Shown here piece after piece: positions 27,178 to 35,006 of a stretch of DNA of 64,000 bases. The notes under the pieces were generated by a model. That model saw only the letters and a list, made by a program, of their open reading frames with translations. It did not search any database and had not been told where the DNA came from. The stretch lies in NCBI GenBank assembly GCA_902538495.1, contig CACBFJ010000002.1:62001-126000 (forward strand). The letters are read 5' to 3'. The translations under genes and the position numbers were made by a program. How positions within the stretch are numbered: position 1 is the first letter of the stretch; the number at the start of each line of letters is the position of its first letter. The DNA comes from an uncultured Pelagibacteraceae bacterium. Its GTDB lineage: Bacteria > Pseudomonadota > Alphaproteobacteria > Pelagibacterales > Pelagibacteraceae.

Positions 27178-27487
27178 GAAGAGAGTTCAGTAAGAGCTAT
27201 AATAAAAATTTTTGCAAGAAAATATTTTATAAATTCAAAAAAAAATAAAATCTAGGATTGTGTAATACAAACAAGTTTAAAAAAAAAATTAAAATCTAGG
27301 ATTGTGTGAATTTTTTTAATAGAAATTTTTTCGTATCTTTTTTTATTTATAAATTAGTTAATAAAATTTTTAATTGAATCAAAAGAGTTCGGGTTATTTA
27401 CTAAATCTAAATATTGTATAACAATTTCTTTTAATTACAGATTTTGTAGATCCTGAGGTTGTATCTCTTAACAACCGTTAATATGGA
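27178..27487. promoter_or_regulatory. 310-bp dnaA upstream region with a perfect 18-bp direct repeat
   Basis: This gene-free stretch between rpsT and dnaA holds two identical 18-bp copies of TAAAATCTAGGATTGTGT at 27246-27263 and 27290-27307. They are 44 bp apart, about four helical turns, each next to an A-run. On the dnaA sense strand the motif reads ACACAATCCTAGATTTTA. It is not a clean DnaA box, although TGTGTAAT and TGTGAATTT next to the copies are weakly box-like. A GGTTGT-N8-ACAACC hairpin at 27457-27476 follows rpsT without a U-run. No RNA gene or ORF seen. Confidence 0.6.
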
Positions 27488-27748
27488 TTAAATAGATGAA
27501 ATTTTTTTCGTTATTCTGGAAATATTTCTAGAAGCGTTTTGTTTTTTGATTACCCCAGTTTTAGCAATCTTCATCAATTCAGAATTCAACTTAGGTAAGA
27601 ATTTTAAAGCCTCTGATTTATCTTTTTTCTCCAATAGCACATTCATTTTTTTTATTGCGTTTTTATATCTACTCTTTCTGATTTTGTTTACAGAAGTTTG
27701 TTTTGATATTCTTCTTATTCTTTTGATTGCTGATTTTGTATTAGCCAT
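27488..27748 (-). CDS. rpsT: 30S ribosomal protein S20
   Basis: A primary 16S rRNA-binding protein, 86 aa. MANTKSAIKRIRRISKQTSVNKIRKSRYKNAIKK and a C-terminal GVIKKQNASRNISRITKKI are diagnostic. Highly basic and helical. Upstream is mutM, downstream dnaA. Confidence 0.96.
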   Translation of the reverse strand: MANTKSAIKRIRRISKQTSVNKIRKSRYKNAIKKMNVLLEKKDKSEALKFLPKLNSELMKIAKTGVIKKQNASRNISRITKKISSI

Positions 27749-27799
27749 TTGCGCAGGGGTATAGCTTGATAAATACTATCGGTCAATCAAATAATTATT

Positions 27800-28663
27800 T
27801 TATTTTTGGCAGAATGCACAAAAGAATGTTGATCTATTTAAAATATTTTTTTTCTGAATAATACCTTTACAATTTGTTCTTTTACATTTTAGTCCTTCTC
27901 TTTGATAAACCTTGAAATTTTTTTGAAATGATCCTTTTTTTCCTGAGAGGTCTTTGAAGTCTCTTATTGATGACCCTCCTCTTTTTATAGCATTTAGTAG
28001 CACCAACTTTGTGTTTTTAAAAATTTTTTTACACTCTATTTTATTGATAGATTTTCCCTTTTTAACAGGATTTATCTTGCTTAGATAAAGAATTTCACTA
28101 GCGTAAATATTTCCAATTCCTGATATAAAATTCTGATCTAATAGAAAATTTTTAATATTTTTTTTTTTATTTTTTAAATTATTGTAAATATAATCTGTAC
28201 TAAACTTTGAGTTAAAAGGTTCAGGTCCAAGTTTTTCAAATCTTTTTTTAAAAGACTTTTTATCTTTAATGATTTCAAAAAAACCAAATCTTCTAGGGTC
28301 GTTATATACTAATTTAAAATTTTCAAAAAAAATTTCAATGTGATTATGGTTGCTAGGTAATTCTAAAGAATTATAGAAACTTGTATTTGTCAAAATATTT
28401 TTTTTATTTTGTTCCAAAATGTGTATTGTGCCACTCATACCAAGATGAATTAATAATATATTCCTACCAGATAAAAAAAGGATTAGATATTTTGAAAATC
28501 TATCTACATTTAAAATTTTTTGGTTTTCTAAAAATTTTTTGAAATTTAGAGGTATCTTAACCCTTAAATTTCTATTCCTTACTATTACTTTTTTTATAGT
28601 TTTTCTTATAATTTTTTTACTCAGTGATTGTCTTACAATTTCTACTTCTGGTAATTCTGGCAT
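27800..28663 (-). CDS. mutM: Formamidopyrimidine-DNA glycosylase
   Basis: Removes oxidised purines such as 8-oxoguanine. The catalytic N-terminus MPELPEVE (Pro2 nucleophile, Glu3) is intact. The helix-two-turn-helix region SGIGNIYASEIL and the C-terminal zinc finger (LKCKRTNCKG...FFCAFC) are complete, and KR before FGFF gives the intercalation loop. It is 287 aa. It is divergent from ubiE with 32 bp between starts. Confidence 0.94.
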   Translation of the reverse strand: MPELPEVEIVRQSLSKKIIRKTIKKVIVRNRNLRVKIPLNFKKFLENQKILNVDRFSKYLILFLSGRNILLIHLGMSGTIHILEQNKKNILTNTSFYNSLELPSNHNHIEIFFENFKLVYNDPRRFGFFEIIKDKKSFKKRFEKLGPEPFNSKFSTDYIYNNLKNKKKNIKNFLLDQNFISGIGNIYASEILYLSKINPVKKGKSINKIECKKIFKNTKLVLLNAIKRGGSSIRDFKDLSGKKGSFQKNFKVYQREGLKCKRTNCKGIIQKKNILNRSTFFCAFCQK

Positions 28664-28695
28664 TTCCTACTATATTATTTGTATAATTAAATTTT

Positions 28696-29400
28696 ATGCA
28701 ACAGTATCTTCAAAATAAAAAAGGACTGGTACAAAATGTCTTTAACCAGGTTTACAATCAATACGACCTAATGAACGATTTAATGTCACTAGGTGTGCAT
28801 AGAATATGGAAAAAAAACCTTTTAAATATGATGAACCCTTCTACAAACCAAAAGTTAATAGATGTTGCTTGTGGAACAGGAGATATAGCTAAAATTTACT
28901 TAAAAAGTGTAGGTAAAAATTCTGAGGTAACTTGTGTCGATCCAAATAAAGGAATGATAAATATTGCTAAAAAAAAATTGGCTAATTATAAAAATCTAAA
29001 ATGGTATATATCCTCAGCTGAAAGTTTGCCTGTTTCAAGTAATATATTTGATTTTTATACAATTAGTTTTGGATTAAGAAATACAAAAAATATAAAAAAA
29101 TCCTTGAATGAAGCATACAGAGTTTTAAAACCAGGAGGTCGCTTTTTATGTCTTGAATTTTCAAAAATTCAAAACACTAATTTAAATAATCTTTATAAAA
29201 AATATACTAGACTAATACCAGAAATTGGTAAAATTGTTGTTGGAAAAAAAGAGCCTTACCAATATTTGATTAAAAGTATAGAAAATTTTGTTAATCAACA
29301 TGAGCTCATAGAATTAATGCATGAAAGTAAATTTGATAAATGTGATTATACAAATTTATCTGGTGGTATAGTTTCAATTCATAGTGGTTGGAAAATATAA
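28696..29400 (+). CDS. ubiE: Ubiquinone biosynthesis C-methyltransferase UbiE
   Basis: A SAM-dependent methyltransferase of ubiquinone synthesis. YDLMNDLMSLGVHRIWK and the SAM motif VACGTGDIA are the family signatures, followed by GLRNTKN and PGGRFLCLEFS. It is 234 aa. Its stop shares a base with the ubiB start (TAATG). It starts a ubiE-ubiB-coaBC-dut-moeB-SH3 run. Confidence 0.95.
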   Translation: MQQYLQNKKGLVQNVFNQVYNQYDLMNDLMSLGVHRIWKKNLLNMMNPSTNQKLIDVACGTGDIAKIYLKSVGKNSEVTCVDPNKGMINIAKKKLANYKNLKWYISSAESLPVSSNIFDFYTISFGLRNTKNIKKSLNEAYRVLKPGGRFLCLEFSKIQNTNLNNLYKKYTRLIPEIGKIVVGKKEPYQYLIKSIENFVNQHELIELMHESKFDKCDYTNLSGGIVSIHSGWKI

Positions 29401-30968
29401 TGATCAAAAAATTAGTAACATTATTTAAACTTGGAAGAAAAATCGCAAAATCAGATATTTTGGATATAACCTCTAAATTTCAAGAACCACCTCTATCAAT
29501 TAAAATTTTATTTAAAATTTTATCTTTCTCTTTTTCCTCAAAAAACAACAGAGAGGTAACCAATAATGAAGGAGAAAGGTTATCTAAAACGTTAGAATCA
29601 ATGGGTACAACTTTTATAAAACTAGGTCAATTCTTAGCAACAAGACCAGATATTATTGGAGAAAGTTTATCAAAGGAACTTGAAAATCTTCAAGATAAAT
29701 TGCCCCCTTTTTCCCAAAATCAAGCCAAAAAAATTATTGAGGCTGATTTGGGAATTAATACCTACAACTCAATTATTGATTTAAGCGAGCCTGTTGCAGC
29801 TGCATCTATAGCTCAAGTTCATAAAGCTAAAATAGACGATAATGGAATGATAAAAGATGTTGCCATAAAAATTTTACGGCCTGATATTAAAAAAATTTTC
29901 AATGATGAAATTGATGCTATTATGTTATTTGCATTCTTAATTGAGTCTTTAATAAAAAAAACAAAAAGATTGAAACTTGTAGAGGTAGTTTTTTTACTCA
30001 AAGAAATTACTAATCTTGAAATGGACCTGAGATTTGAGGCAGCTGCTGCAAATGAATACGCAGAAAACACAAAAAATGATATTGGTTTTAATGTTCCAAA
30101 AATTTACTGGAATTATACTAGTGAAAATGTAATGACACTAGACTGGGTAGAGGGTATCTCAATTAGAGAAACTGAAAAGTTAAAAAAAAGGGAAGTAAAT
30201 ACAAAAAAATTAGCAGAAGATATTATTCAAAATTTTCTCAGACATGCTGTTAGGGACGGTTTTTTTCATGCTGATATGCACCAAGGAAATATTTTGATAG
30301 ACAATGATGGCCATATTGTTCCTATTGATTTTGGAATTATGGGCAGGCTGGATAAAATGAGTAAAAGATTTTTAGCTGAAATACTCTTTGGTTTTATTCA
30401 AAGAGACTACAAAAAAGTTGCTGAAGTCCATTTAATTGCAGGTTTAGTGCCAAAAGATGTACCCATAAATGATCTTGCTCAAGCTTTAAGATCTATAGGT
30501 GAACCAATTTTTGGTCAAGCAGTTAAAGATATATCTGGTGGAAAATTATTAAAACAACTTTTTGATGTTACAGAAAAATTTAATATGCAAACACAACCAC
30601 AATTATTAATGTTACAAAAAACAATGGTAGTAGTTGAAGGAGTAGCAAGAAAATTAAATCCTGAAACAAACATTTGGACTACATCTAAACCTATTCTTGA
30701 AAACTGGTTGAAAGAGACAAAAAACCCTATGACCACAATTAATGAAACAATTAATAGCACGTCAGAAGTAATAAAAAGATTACCAGAATTTCCAGAAATA
30801 ATGGATAAAGCTAATCAGGCTCTTACCTTTTTAGCTAGTGGACAAATTCCTCAAAACTCAAATTCTTATAATGCATTGAGTGACAAAAGATCTGAAATGG
30901 TGGCTTTCAGAAATCAATCTATAATAGGTTTTTTATTGCTTGTAATTCTTGGTCTTCTAGTATTTTAA
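29400..30968 (+). CDS. ubiB: UbiB/ADCK-family atypical kinase
   Basis: A membrane-associated atypical kinase/ATPase needed for ubiquinone synthesis. The KxGQ motif (FIKLGQFLATRPD), the Ala-rich loop AAASIAQVHKA, HADMHQGNILID and PIDFGIMGRL are all present. A C-terminal hydrophobic anchor ends the 522-aa protein. The ORF track begins four codons earlier; I prefer the ATG at 29400 because it forms the TAATG junction with ubiE used elsewhere in this genome. Confidence 0.94.
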   Translation: MIKKLVTLFKLGRKIAKSDILDITSKFQEPPLSIKILFKILSFSFSSKNNREVTNNEGERLSKTLESMGTTFIKLGQFLATRPDIIGESLSKELENLQDKLPPFSQNQAKKIIEADLGINTYNSIIDLSEPVAAASIAQVHKAKIDDNGMIKDVAIKILRPDIKKIFNDEIDAIMLFAFLIESLIKKTKRLKLVEVVFLLKEITNLEMDLRFEAAAANEYAENTKNDIGFNVPKIYWNYTSENVMTLDWVEGISIRETEKLKKREVNTKKLAEDIIQNFLRHAVRDGFFHADMHQGNILIDNDGHIVPIDFGIMGRLDKMSKRFLAEILFGFIQRDYKKVAEVHLIAGLVPKDVPINDLAQALRSIGEPIFGQAVKDISGGKLLKQLFDVTEKFNMQTQPQLLMLQKTMVVVEGVARKLNPETNIWTTSKPILENWLKETKNPMTTINETINSTSEVIKRLPEFPEIMDKANQALTFLASGQIPQNSNSYNALSDKRSEMVAFRNQSIIGFLLLVILGLLVF

Positions 30969-30976
30969 TTCACAAA

Positions 30977-32182
30977 ATGAAAAATTTAGCTAACAAAAAA
31001 ATTTTATTTGTAATTTGTGGAGGAATTTCTGCATATAAAAGTTTAGAATTAATAAGATTATTTAGGAAAAATAAAGCCGATATAAAAACAATTTTAACAA
31101 AGAGTGCTAAAAAATTTGTAACTCCCTTATCTGTCGCTTCATTATCACAAGGAAAAGTTTACGAAGACTTATTCAATATAGAAAATGAGTTAGAAATGGA
31201 CCATATTGCTTTATCAAGATGGGCTGATGTAATTATTGTTGCTCCTGTAACTGCAAATACTATTTCAAAACTTGCCACTGGAAACGCTGAAGATTTAGCT
31301 TCAACTGTTATCCTAGCATCTAATAAGCAAGTTTACTTGGCTCCTGCAATGAATGTTAGAATGTGGGAGCATCAATCTACTAAAAATAATTTAAAAAATT
31401 TAACAAGTTATGGTTATAAAGTTATAGGTCCTATTACCGGTGATATGGCATGTGGAGAGTATGGTGAGGGCAAAATGTCTGAACCACTCGAAATATTTAA
31501 TGAAATCCAAAATTTTCTTGAAAATAGAAAAGAAAATAAAAAAATGAAAGCTTTGGTTACCGCAGGACCAACAAATGAATATATTGATCCAGTAAGATTT
31601 ATTTCGAATAAATCAAGTGGTAAGCAAGGTTATGAAATTGCAAAATCTCTGCATAAAAGAGGATTCGACACAACTTTAATATCAGGTCCAACTAATCTTG
31701 ACTTAGATCAAGAAATTAAACTTATAAAAGTTGAAACAGCTGACGAAATGTTTAAAGCTACTCAAAAAAATTTACCAGCTGATATTGCAGTATTTTCAGC
31801 TGCAGTTTCAGATTTTAAGATTAAAGTCAAAAGTAAAGATAAAATAAAAAAAAAAGAAAGCCTAAATATCAAATTAGAAAGAAATGTTGATATCTTAAAT
31901 TATATTTCAAATCATAATTCAATGAGACCAAAACTAGTTATTGGTTTTGCAGCTGAAACAAAAAATTTAGACTCGAATGCCATGAAAAAACTTAAAAATA
32001 AAAATTGTGATTGGGTCGTTGCAAATGATGTGTCTAAAGAAAATATTGGTTTTGATAGTGATTATAACGAGGTTACAATTCATTATAATAATCTTAAAAA
32101 GAATAAAGAGACACTTTCATACAAAAAGAAATCTGAAATCTCAGAAGAGATTGTTGATAGAATTGTCACTCACATGAATTAA
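30977..32182 (+). CDS. coaBC: Phosphopantothenoylcysteine decarboxylase/synthetase
   Basis: A two-domain enzyme for two consecutive steps of coenzyme A synthesis. The flavin CoaC domain (1 to about 180) has ICGGISAYK, APAMNVRMWEH and the Cys-bearing GDMACGEYGEG. The CoaB domain follows with TAGPTNEYIDPVRFISNKSSGKQG. It is 401 aa. It overlaps dut by one base. Confidence 0.95.
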   Translation: MKNLANKKILFVICGGISAYKSLELIRLFRKNKADIKTILTKSAKKFVTPLSVASLSQGKVYEDLFNIENELEMDHIALSRWADVIIVAPVTANTISKLATGNAEDLASTVILASNKQVYLAPAMNVRMWEHQSTKNNLKNLTSYGYKVIGPITGDMACGEYGEGKMSEPLEIFNEIQNFLENRKENKKMKALVTAGPTNEYIDPVRFISNKSSGKQGYEIAKSLHKRGFDTTLISGPTNLDLDQEIKLIKVETADEMFKATQKNLPADIAVFSAAVSDFKIKVKSKDKIKKKESLNIKLERNVDILNYISNHNSMRPKLVIGFAAETKNLDSNAMKKLKNKNCDWVVANDVSKENIGFDSDYNEVTIHYNNLKKNKETLSYKKKSEISEEIVDRIVTHMN

Positions 32183-32619
32183 TGGTCAGAGTATTAATTA
32201 AAAAACTTGATCCTAAGGTTACTCTTCCATCTTATAAGACTAAAGGAGCTTCGGGTATGGATCTAATGGCTTTTGTGAAGGAAAAAATTGTAATTAAACC
32301 ACAAACCTCAGCTTTAATTCCAACAGGATTGTCTGTCGCTTTCTCTGAAGAATATGAGATACAAATAAGGCCGCGTTCTGGCTTAGCAGCTAAAAATAAT
32401 ATTAGTGTTTTAAATACTCCTGGAACTATAGATAGTGATTATAGAGGTGAGTTAAAAATTATCATATTTAATCATAGTAATCATGACTTTATTGTTAATA
32501 ATGATGATAGAGTCGCACAAATGGTTTTAACCCCTATTGCAAAGATGGAATTAGAGGAAGCAAATGAACTGCCCAAGACTTTAAGAGGAGAGGGTGGATT
32601 TGGCTCAACAGGTAAATGA
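32182..32619 (+). CDS. dut: dUTP diphosphatase
   Basis: Trimeric dUTPase, 145 aa. The five motifs are present in order: GMDLMA; PRSGLA; GTIDSDYRGEL; RVAQMVLTPI; and the C-terminal RGEGGFGSTG. It clears dUTP, which matters in an AT-rich genome. It overlaps moeB by ATGA. Confidence 0.96.
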   Translation: MVRVLIKKLDPKVTLPSYKTKGASGMDLMAFVKEKIVIKPQTSALIPTGLSVAFSEEYEIQIRPRSGLAAKNNISVLNTPGTIDSDYRGELKIIIFNHSNHDFIVNNDDRVAQMVLTPIAKMELEEANELPKTLRGEGGFGSTGK

Positions 32620-33365
32620 GTCAAAATTTAAATAAAAGCCAGGTTGTAAGATACTCAAGACAAATAATCTTAAAGAATATTGGTGTATTAGGTCAAAAAA
32701 AAATAATTAAATCTAAAGTTCTTATCATTGGAATAGGTGGTTTAGGTTGTTCTGTTGCAGAATTTCTTACTAGAGCAGGTGTAGGTAACCTTGGGATAAT
32801 TGACTTCGATAATGTTGATATAACCAATATTCATCGACAAAGCCTTTATGATATAAAAGATATCAAAAAGTCAAAAGTTATAGCGGCAAAAAAAAAATTA
32901 CGTAAAATTAATTCAAATACAAAAATTAATTGTTACAAAGTTAAACTTAATAAGGGTAATATTAAAAATATAATAAGTAAATATGATTATATCATAGATG
33001 GATCAGATAACTTTAAAACTAAATTCTTAGTAAATGATTATTGTAAAAAATCAAAAAAATTTCTTGTTGTAGGAGCTATAAGTAAATTTGATGGACATAT
33101 CTTTACTTTTAATTTTAAAAGTAAAAACACGCCATGTATAAGATCCTTTTTTCAAGAAAAAGAAATCTCAGATGATATTTTAAATTGTGAGTATGGAGGT
33201 GTTTTAGGAACTGTTGCTGGTATAATTGGTACAATTCAAGCTAATGAGATATTAAAAAAAATTTTAAACATTGGTAAAAATTTAAATGGATATATTCTAA
33301 TACTTGATTTACTAAATCTAAGTTTTAGAAAGGTTAAATTAAAAAAATTTAAAATATCTAAATAA
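32616..33365 (+). CDS. moeB: MoeB/ThiF-family adenylyltransferase lacking its zinc cysteines
   Basis: An E1-like enzyme that adenylates the C-terminus of a sulfur-carrier protein (MoaD or ThiS type). The nucleotide motif GIGGLGCSVAEFLTRAGVG, the arginine finger RYSRQ and the catalytic Cys191 in LNCEYGGVLG are intact. The usual zinc tetracysteine is not: the first pair reads C174-I-R-S177, and the C-terminal CxxC is absent because the protein ends at KFKISK. It is 249 aa. Whether it serves MoeB, ThiF or another carrier cannot be decided from the window. Confidence 0.85.
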   Translation: MSQNLNKSQVVRYSRQIILKNIGVLGQKKIIKSKVLIIGIGGLGCSVAEFLTRAGVGNLGIIDFDNVDITNIHRQSLYDIKDIKKSKVIAAKKKLRKINSNTKINCYKVKLNKGNIKNIISKYDYIIDGSDNFKTKFLVNDYCKKSKKFLVVGAISKFDGHIFTFNFKSKNTPCIRSFFQEKEISDDILNCEYGGVLGTVAGIIGTIQANEILKKILNIGKNLNGYILILDLLNLSFRKVKLKKFKISK

Positions 33366-33811
33366 TGTTACAAAAAATAATATTATTACTTATTTTAACA
33401 TTTTTTTATTTATCCAATTCTTTTGCGAATGAAATTTTTCTATCTTTAAAAAAGAGTAAGGTTAATGTCAGATATGGACCCAGCTTAGAATCCCCTATAA
33501 AATATGTATATAAGAAAATAAATCTCCCAATAAAACAAATTGATAAAAATGAAAATTTTAGAAGGATTATTGATTTAAAAAATAATAGCGGTTGGATACA
33601 TGTTTCGCAATTAAAACAGATAAATTCAATTATACCACTTAAGGATAAAATTTTATTTCAAAAACCATCTAATTTTTCAAAACCCCTGGCAAAAATTAAA
33701 AAAGGTAGAATATTAATTGTTAAAAGATGTAATGAAAATTGGTGTCAAATTAAAACATCTAAATTTAAAGGATGGATTAAAAACACCAATATTTGGGGAA
33801 AAATTAAATAA
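33365..33811 (+). CDS. Secreted bacterial SH3-domain protein
   Basis: A 148-aa exported protein. A signal peptide (hydrophobic residues 4-18, ending SFA) is followed by two SH3-type-3 repeats: KVNVRYGPSLESPI...GWIHVSQL and KPLAKIKKGRILIVKRCNENWCQIKTSKFKGWI. Such proteins may bind cell-wall peptides; target unknown. It shares a base with the moeB stop and ends the operon. Confidence 0.85.
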   Translation: MLQKIILLLILTFFYLSNSFANEIFLSLKKSKVNVRYGPSLESPIKYVYKKINLPIKQIDKNENFRRIIDLKNNSGWIHVSQLKQINSIIPLKDKILFQKPSNFSKPLAKIKKGRILIVKRCNENWCQIKTSKFKGWIKNTNIWGKIK

Positions 33812-33825
33812 CTTTTAATATCCAG

Positions 33826-34005
33826 TTATTTTTGTTGCGCGCAAACGTCTCTGATTACTGGTGTATTTGCACAATCACCGCATTTTGTTTTCTGCACAAT
33901 ACAACCATCATCAAGAACTTCAACATCAACTACTTTATCACATTTAGAACAAGTTGAAGAAATTGTAAGCCCGCATTTTTTACAATTATAGTTTTCAATT
34001 TGCAT
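33826..34005 (-). CDS. Small zinc-ribbon protein (59 aa)
   Basis: An ORF below the track's cutoff, starting MQIENYNCKKCG, with CxxC pairs at C8/C11, C19/C22 and C42/C45 plus C35 and C56. Two structural zinc sites are likely. I do not recognise a named family. A Fur-box-like inverted repeat lies 45-95 bp upstream and a candidate -35 (TTGAAA) falls between it and the ATG. It could be the last gene after katG, the hydroxylase and the DUF2061 gene, or have its own promoter. Confidence 0.75.
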   Translation of the reverse strand: MQIENYNCKKCGLTISSTCSKCDKVVDVEVLDDGCIVQKTKCGDCANTPVIRDVCAQQK

Positions 34006-34049
34006 ATAATTAAAATAATATTATGAAAAACGCTTTCAAGAAAAATCTG

Positions 34050-34100
34050 TGATAATAATTATCATTAGCACATTTTTTTTGATAATGATAATTATTATCA
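34050..34100. promoter_or_regulatory. Perfect 18-bp inverted repeat of two Fur-box-like arms
   Basis: Arms at 34050-34067 and 34083-34100 are exact reverse complements (TAATGATAATTATTATCA) separated by 15 bp that include a T8 run. The right arm extended two bases, GATAATGATAATTATTATC, differs at one position from the classic Fur box GATAATGATAATCATTATC. Each arm is therefore a Fur-like site and the pair can also form an 18-bp hairpin. No strong U-run follows on either strand, so an operator for the zinc-ribbon gene is preferred to a terminator. Confidence 0.65.
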
Positions 34101-34147
34101 AGAATTATCTCGAAAAAAAAGAATTATGGTTTGATTAAAAATTTTTT

Positions 34148-34387
34148 TTAATTTTTCGACTTACTGGCCCACCATTTGTCTAAAATAAAATACCAAACGG
34201 AGTTAGCGATTGGTTCAACAATCGCGTCAGTCAATGCAATCATGAAAGAAACGTCGGCAACTAACATTAGAACAGTTATGGCTATTGCAAAGTGTCCGAT
34301 TGTATAGATTATTGTCCTAAGGATAGAACCTTTATTATTTTGGTAGATATTACCTGCTGCTTTAAATATTCCGCTAGTTATTTCCAT
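34148..34387 (-). CDS. DUF2061-like small membrane protein
   Basis: A 79-aa protein with two hydrophobic helices (LRTIIYTIGHFAIAITVLMLVA and a second around residues 50-68) separated by a short loop and ending YFILDKWW. The pattern of 'R..IK/TIIY...H' followed by 'E.I.N.VWYF..ERxW' resembles DUF2061. Function unknown. It overlaps the hydroxylase-like gene by 14 bp, so they are translated together. Confidence 0.65.
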   Translation of the reverse strand: MEITSGIFKAAGNIYQNNKGSILRTIIYTIGHFAIAITVLMLVADVSFMIALTDAIVEPIANSVWYFILDKWWASKSKN

Positions 34388-34985
34388 TTTGTTCCTTAAA
34401 AGGGCTTTCTAGAACGCAAGCTACTAAGTGAATTCTAGCCTGTTCCCCACCATTAAAGAAATTATGATATTTTGTGTTGTTGGTTATCCAAACTTTACCA
34501 TTAGCAGGGAGATGTTTTGCAACATTCTCGATTACCATCGAGCAACCCTTGTTAGTAATAATTGGTACATGCAGCCTACACTCTGGGTCTTTATGCCAGC
34601 TGAGTGTTGACCTTGGCTCTTTTAACAAAAGTCTTACTCTACCCAGTTTAAATCTTTTACTTAACGTGTCATAAACTTCTTTAAAATAAGTATTCTCAAA
34701 TTCAGGGATTAATTGAGTATATTTAGACTCATCTATATCAACATCTCTACAAACTTCTTTTCCAGTTTCATCTGCTATAGTCCAATATTTACCTCGAATA
34801 TTATTTCCTTCAATAGAGCTTTTGTCATTTGGAATTTGGTTTAATGATATTGCACCAAAGTGTGTTACTCCAGGAGAGTTAAATTTTTTAGCTTTTAAAA
34901 TTTTATCTAAATCTTCCCTTAATCTTGTGATATCAAAATTAAGGTCTGGGACCTCATAAAAATCATCGAAGGTTACTGATGGCAT
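34374..34985 (-). CDS. Aspartyl/asparaginyl beta-hydroxylase-like dioxygenase
   Basis: A 203-aa protein with a cupin-type Fe(II)/2-oxoglutarate core. The metal HxD motif is in LSWHKDPECRLHVPI. The distal His and the 2OG-binding Arg are in KYHNFFNGGEQARIHLVA. The residue or substrate it hydroxylates is unknown; bacterial members also act on small molecules. It sits 21 bp downstream of katG on the same strand, so a ferrous-iron enzyme is probably coexpressed with catalase-peroxidase. Confidence 0.82.
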   Translation of the reverse strand: MPSVTFDDFYEVPDLNFDITRLREDLDKILKAKKFNSPGVTHFGAISLNQIPNDKSSIEGNNIRGKYWTIADETGKEVCRDVDIDESKYTQLIPEFENTYFKEVYDTLSKRFKLGRVRLLLKEPRSTLSWHKDPECRLHVPIITNKGCSMVIENVAKHLPANGKVWITNNTKYHNFFNGGEQARIHLVACVLESPFKEQNGNN

Positions 34986-35006
34986 AAAATAATCATTTAG
35001 TTTTTG

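Noticed and set aside
27457-27476. GGTTGT-N8-ACAACC as the rpsT terminator
   Set aside because: The stem is only 6 bp and no U-run follows on the rpsT strand; recorded only as a possible hairpin.
27178-27487. Replication origin or DnaA-box cluster at dnaA
   Set aside because: No good match to TTATCCACA was found; only weak look-alikes next to the 18-bp repeats. Without GC skew an origin call is not supported.
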